Shown here: positions 61,221 through 64,000 of the stretch, one piece after another
Numbering within the stretch: position 1 is the stretch's first letter
How the letters are laid out: every line of letters begins with the position of its first letter
Source: Hyphomicrobiales bacterium
GTDB lineage: Bacteria; Pseudomonadota; Alphaproteobacteria; Rhizobiales; Beijerinckiaceae
Assembly: GCA_016716745.1 (NCBI GenBank)
Contig: JADJVD010000004.1
Span: 434,001-498,000 of the forward strand
Length of the DNA stretch: 64,000 nt
Direction: 5' to 3'
Made by a program: the position numbers and the translations under genes
The notes under the pieces: generated by a model
Database searches by the model: none
Seen by the model: the letters and a program-made list of their open reading frames with translations, nothing else
Told to the model about the DNA's origin: nothing

Positions 61221-61919
61221 ATGAGCGTGCGCGACATCGCGTCCCTGTCTTCCCTCGCCCGCGCGGCCGCGCTTGTCGCCGCCGCAGGCGCGTTCGGCCT
61301 CGCCTCGCCCGCGCGGGCGGACAAGATCAAGCATCCGACCGCCGTCTTCGCCGGCCTCGACAAGATCACCGGCCGGATCGTCTCCTTCGACGTCGCCATC
61401 GACGAGACGGTGCAGTTCGGCGCGCTGCAGGTGACGCCGCGCATCTGCTACACGCGGCCGCTGACCGAGACCCCGCTGACCGACGCCTTCGTCGAGGTCG
61501 ACGACGTCGGCTCCGGTGCCGCGAGCGATTACAAGCGCATCTTCGGCGGCTGGATGTTTTCGGCCAGCCCCGGCCTGCACGCTGTCGAGCATCCGGTCTA
61601 CGACGTCTGGCTGACCGACTGCAAAGGCGGCAAGGACGTGATCAAGACGCCGGCCGAGGTCGCCTCGGCGCCGGCGCCGGGGTTCGACGAGCCGCTGCGC
61701 CAGCCCAAGCCCGGCACGCAGCCGAAGCCGCGCCGCGACGCGCCGCCGGGAACGCCCGGCGCGCCCGGAACGGCGGGCCCGGTCGCCTCGTCGCTGCCGC
61801 CGCCGGCCCCGGCGCAGCCGCGTCAACCCTCGCGCTCCTTCTTCCCGACGAGCATCTTCGGCGGCGGCGGCGCGGGCGGACGCTCGGCGCCCGACATCGC
61901 GCGCGAAAGCGCCCGTTAG
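61221..61919 (+). CDS. DUF2155 exported protein
   Basis: A 232-residue exported protein. After a signal peptide (to about residue 32, ending LASPARAD) the DUF2155 domain reads HPTAVFAGLDKITGRIVSFD, QFGALQVTPRICYTRP, DAFVEVDDV and IFGGWMFSASPGLHAVEHPVYDVWLTDC, with two conserved Cys. The C-terminal 70 residues are Pro/Gly-rich. Function unknown. ATG 61221 lies at a good distance from GAGG at 61211-61214; ATG 61215 is too close. Its stop overlaps that of the convergent aat gene. Confidence 0.92.
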   Translation: MSVRDIASLSSLARAAALVAAAGAFGLASPARADKIKHPTAVFAGLDKITGRIVSFDVAIDETVQFGALQVTPRICYTRPLTETPLTDAFVEVDDVGSGAASDYKRIFGGWMFSASPGLHAVEHPVYDVWLTDCKGGKDVIKTPAEVASAPAPGFDEPLRQPKPGTQPKPRRDAPPGTPGAPGTAGPVASSLPPPAPAQPRQPSRSFFPTSIFGGGGAGGRSAPDIARESAR

Positions 61920-62581
61920 ACCGCCCCGGCGCGGATAGCCTCCAGCGCCGCCGCGCCCGACATCGGTTCGCGCGCGGCCCAGGCCGATTGATCGGGCTCG
62001 ATCGCGATCGCCGCCTTCAGGCGTCGACGATAATCGTCCCGGCCGATCTCGACGGCGCCGAGCGTCGCCAGATGATCGGTGACGAACTGCGCGTCGAGCA
62101 GCCGCCAGCCGCCTGTCCGCAGGCGCGCGGCCAGATGCACGAAAGCGACCTTCGAGGCGTCGCGGGCGCGGTGAAACATGCTCTCGCCGAAGAAGGCGCC
62201 GCCGATCGAGACGCCGTAAAGCCCGCCGACCAGTTCGCCGCCGGCGCGCGCCTCGACCGTATGCACCGCCTGCATGTCGAACAGCGCGCGATAGAGACGG
62301 CGGATGGACGGGTTGATCCACGTCTCGCCCTCGCGCGTCGCGCAGGCGTCGATCACCGCGTCGAAATCGCGGTCGACGACGACCTCGAAACGGTCGCCGC
62401 GCACGGTCTTGGCGAGGCTGCGCGAGATGTGCAGCGCGTCGAGCGGGAAGACGCCGCGCGCCTCCGGATCGACCCAGAAGATCGTCGGATCGTCGGCGCT
62501 CTCGGCCATCGGAAACAGGCCGACGGAGTAGGCGCGCAGCACGGTCGCCGGCGTGATTTCGAACTCGTCGCGGCGCGACAT
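61916..62581 (-). CDS. aat: leucyl/phenylalanyl-tRNA-protein transferase
   Basis: N-end-rule aminoacyltransferase that adds Leu or Phe to proteins with N-terminal Lys or Arg, marking them for ClpAP. The 221 residues begin near FEITPATVLRAYSVGLFPMA and contain FWVDPEARGVFPLD, TREGETWINPSIRRLYRALF, AGGELVGGLYGVSIGGAFFG and ESMFHRARDASKVAFVHLA, the family signatures including the catalytic ESMF region. Start ATG 62581; it is four bases downstream of the CoA-transferase gene, same strand. Confidence 0.96.
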   Translation of the reverse strand: MSRRDEFEITPATVLRAYSVGLFPMAESADDPTIFWVDPEARGVFPLDALHISRSLAKTVRGDRFEVVVDRDFDAVIDACATREGETWINPSIRRLYRALFDMQAVHTVEARAGGELVGGLYGVSIGGAFFGESMFHRARDASKVAFVHLAARLRTGGWRLLDAQFVTDHLATLGAVEIGRDDYRRRLKAAIAIEPDQSAWAAREPMSGAAALEAIRAGAV

Positions 62582-62585
62582 GCGC

Positions 62586-63989
62586 TCAGTCCGGCCAGCG
62601 CGGCGGATGCGCGCCGAGCGGCATGGACGGGCGCGTCCACATCGCCGGCGTGCGCGACAGGACGGCTGCGTGCCGCACGCTCGTCAGGCGGCCGAAACCG
62701 GACTCGACCTGTTCCAGAAACGGCGCGACCTCGGCCGGCGTCGGCTCCCGCGTCGCGAGCCCGTTCGGCAAACGGCCGAGCCCGCGCAGCCACAGCGCCG
62801 TGCGGGCGAGCGAGACGCGGATGCGCCAGGCCCCGCCGTCCTGCGCGCGGCGCATCAGCGCGGCCATGACGGCGAAGGCCATGAGGTAGCCGGCGCCGTG
62901 ATCGAGCGCCTGACAGGGCAGGGCGCGGGGCTTCGTCTCGCCGGCGGCTTCGGCCTCGGCGTGATTGAAGCCGGTCGCGGTCTGCACCAGCGAGTCGAAG
63001 CCGCGCTTGCCCGACCATGGACCCTCGACGCCGTAGGCCGTGAGCGACACGCAGACGATGGACGGGTTGAGGCGCGCCAGATCCTCCGGCGCAAAGCCGA
63101 GTTCGGCGAGGCCGCCCGGACGGTAGCCCTGCACGAACACGTCGGCCGTGCGCGCCAGCTCCGCCAGCGCCGCGCGTCCTTCGGTCGTGCGCAGGTCGAG
63201 CTGGCCGCGCAGCTTGCCGCGCCCCGTGTCCATCACGGCCGGCAGGATGAAGGGCAGATGCGGGCCGGTGATCGACAGCACCGTCGCGCCATGCGCGGCC
63301 AGCGTGCGCCCGCAAACCGGGCCGGCGATGATGCGCGTCAGATCGAGCACGCGCAGCCCTTCGAGCGGACGCGGCCCGGCGGGCAGGGGGCGCGGCGGCG
63401 AGTCGGAGATGCGCGCCATGTCGACGAGCGGTTGCGCGGCGACGAAGGGCGCGTGCGGATGCCCGTCCCATTCCGCGAAGGAGCGCATCATGGCGACGAC
63501 GAGCCCGCGCTCGGACGCGGCGGTCTCGAAGTCTTCCGCGCGCCAGCGCTGGAGCGTCCCGGCGACGCCCTCGCGCGTGTCGGCGCATTCCAGCAGATCG
63601 ACGACGCCCTTGCGGTGATGCGGAAAATTCGTGTGCAGACGGACGAAGCGCCCGTCGCCGCAGTGGTAGACGCCGGCGAGCGCGTCCCACAGTTCCGGCG
63701 CGTCCCTGCCGTCGACGCGCAGATGCCGCTCGCTGCGGAACTCGTTCGCCGCGTGGGCGATGTCGACGGAAACGGTCTGCGCCGCGCCGCCGGCGCGACG
63801 CGCGATCTCGGCCGCCGCAAGTCCGCTCGCCGCGACGACGGCCTGCGCCAGCGCGTCGACGCGGAAAGAGGACGGCAGCACGGGCTCGGCGCCGGTCAGC
63901 GTCAGCCGGTCGAGCGGCGCCTCGCCGAGGCTCGCTTCGCGCCACAGCGCGGCGACGAGATCACGGGGCGTCGGAAGCGGTTCGGTCAT
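62586..63989 (-). CDS. CaiB/BaiF (class III) CoA-transferase
   Basis: A 467-residue family III CoA-transferase. Visible features: LEGLRVLDLTRIIAGPVCGRTLAAHGATVL (the conserved CoA-domain start), RPGGLAELGFAPEDLARLNP, VSLTAYGVEGPWSGKRGFDS, and CQALDHGAGYLMAFAVMAAL carrying the catalytic Asp, with the substrate domain behind. An additional N-terminal 190 residues form a second CaiB-like half (PTPRDLVAALWREASLGEAP), seen in long members. CoA donor and acceptor are unknown. The whole gene lies inside the window, start ATG 63989. Confidence 0.9.
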   Translation of the reverse strand: MTEPLPTPRDLVAALWREASLGEAPLDRLTLTGAEPVLPSSFRVDALAQAVVAASGLAAAEIARRAGGAAQTVSVDIAHAANEFRSERHLRVDGRDAPELWDALAGVYHCGDGRFVRLHTNFPHHRKGVVDLLECADTREGVAGTLQRWRAEDFETAASERGLVVAMMRSFAEWDGHPHAPFVAAQPLVDMARISDSPPRPLPAGPRPLEGLRVLDLTRIIAGPVCGRTLAAHGATVLSITGPHLPFILPAVMDTGRGKLRGQLDLRTTEGRAALAELARTADVFVQGYRPGGLAELGFAPEDLARLNPSIVCVSLTAYGVEGPWSGKRGFDSLVQTATGFNHAEAEAAGETKPRALPCQALDHGAGYLMAFAVMAALMRRAQDGGAWRIRVSLARTALWLRGLGRLPNGLATREPTPAEVAPFLEQVESGFGRLTSVRHAAVLSRTPAMWTRPSMPLGAHPPRWPD

Positions 63990-64000
63990 GATCGCACGCT

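Overview
This is a GC-rich stretch of chromosome from an alphaproteobacterium, most probably Hyphomicrobiales (Rhizobiales). The evidence is the gene content and order: ftsB, a pdhA/pdhB/small gene/pdhC order, a GlsB-type protein and lipA; then a COQ10/RatA-like gene; then cinA-ispDF-dusB-ntrB-ntrC; the NDUFA12-DUF2155-aat trio; a phosphatidylcholine synthase; and a B12-dependent ribonucleotide reductase. I cannot name the genus. No IS element, prophage, CRISPR array, tRNA or rRNA was found.

Layout. 1-2.9 kb: partial ArsR regulator, small secreted protein, RTX-repeat protein, pyrB. 2.9-8.5 kb: ftsB, a pyruvate-dehydrogenase-like cluster, lipA and a COQ10-like gene. 8.5-13.1 kb: Hsp70-like ATPase, a peptidoglycan-binding protein of unknown role, and a membrane spermidine-synthase fusion. 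13.1-18.6 kb: cinA, ispDF, dusB, ntrB, ntrC. 18.6-24.5 kb: TctABC-type carboxylate transporter, half-length sulfurtransferase, AlaX editing protein, cysteine synthase. 24.5-30.3 kb: UbiH-type monooxygenase, pcs, TerC, SulP, quinone oxidoreductase. 30.4-35.3 kb: a BMP-type nucleoside ABC importer. 35.6-43.8 kb: unknown membrane protein, RNase D, an AceE-type E1 between two Lrp/AsnC genes, benzoylformate-decarboxylase-like enzyme, DUF488. 43.9-51.5 kb: pccB and pccA bracketing small genes, an RraA-like protein and an M19 dipeptidase. 51.6-64 kb: lytic transglycosylase, DUF4395 protein, nrdJ, a TPR-acyltransferase fusion, NDUFA12, DUF2155, aat and a class III CoA-transferase.

Most striking is the PDH-like cluster at 3.3-6.5 kb. 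All three large proteins align along the PDH E1-alpha, E1-beta and E2 families without frameshifts, yet each has lost its catalytic signature. The E2-like protein has Ala and Thr where the active-site His and Asp belong and lacks a lipoyl domain; the E1-beta-like protein keeps an intact lipoyl domain. No lpd gene lies in the usual place. A complete homodimeric AceE-type E1 at 38.4-41.1 kb could have taken over the reaction. The cluster may be a retained, non-catalytic PDH-derived complex.

Assembly caution. Four conserved genes (lipA, ispDF, the nucleoside ABC ATPase, pccB) each carry a single-base indel, and restoring one base gives a full-length protein in every case. A 530-base, almost pure G block interrupts the 3' end of nrdJ and is flanked by two diverged copies of the same zinc-ribbon coding segment. 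These look like sequencing or assembly faults and should be checked before any gene is called broken.
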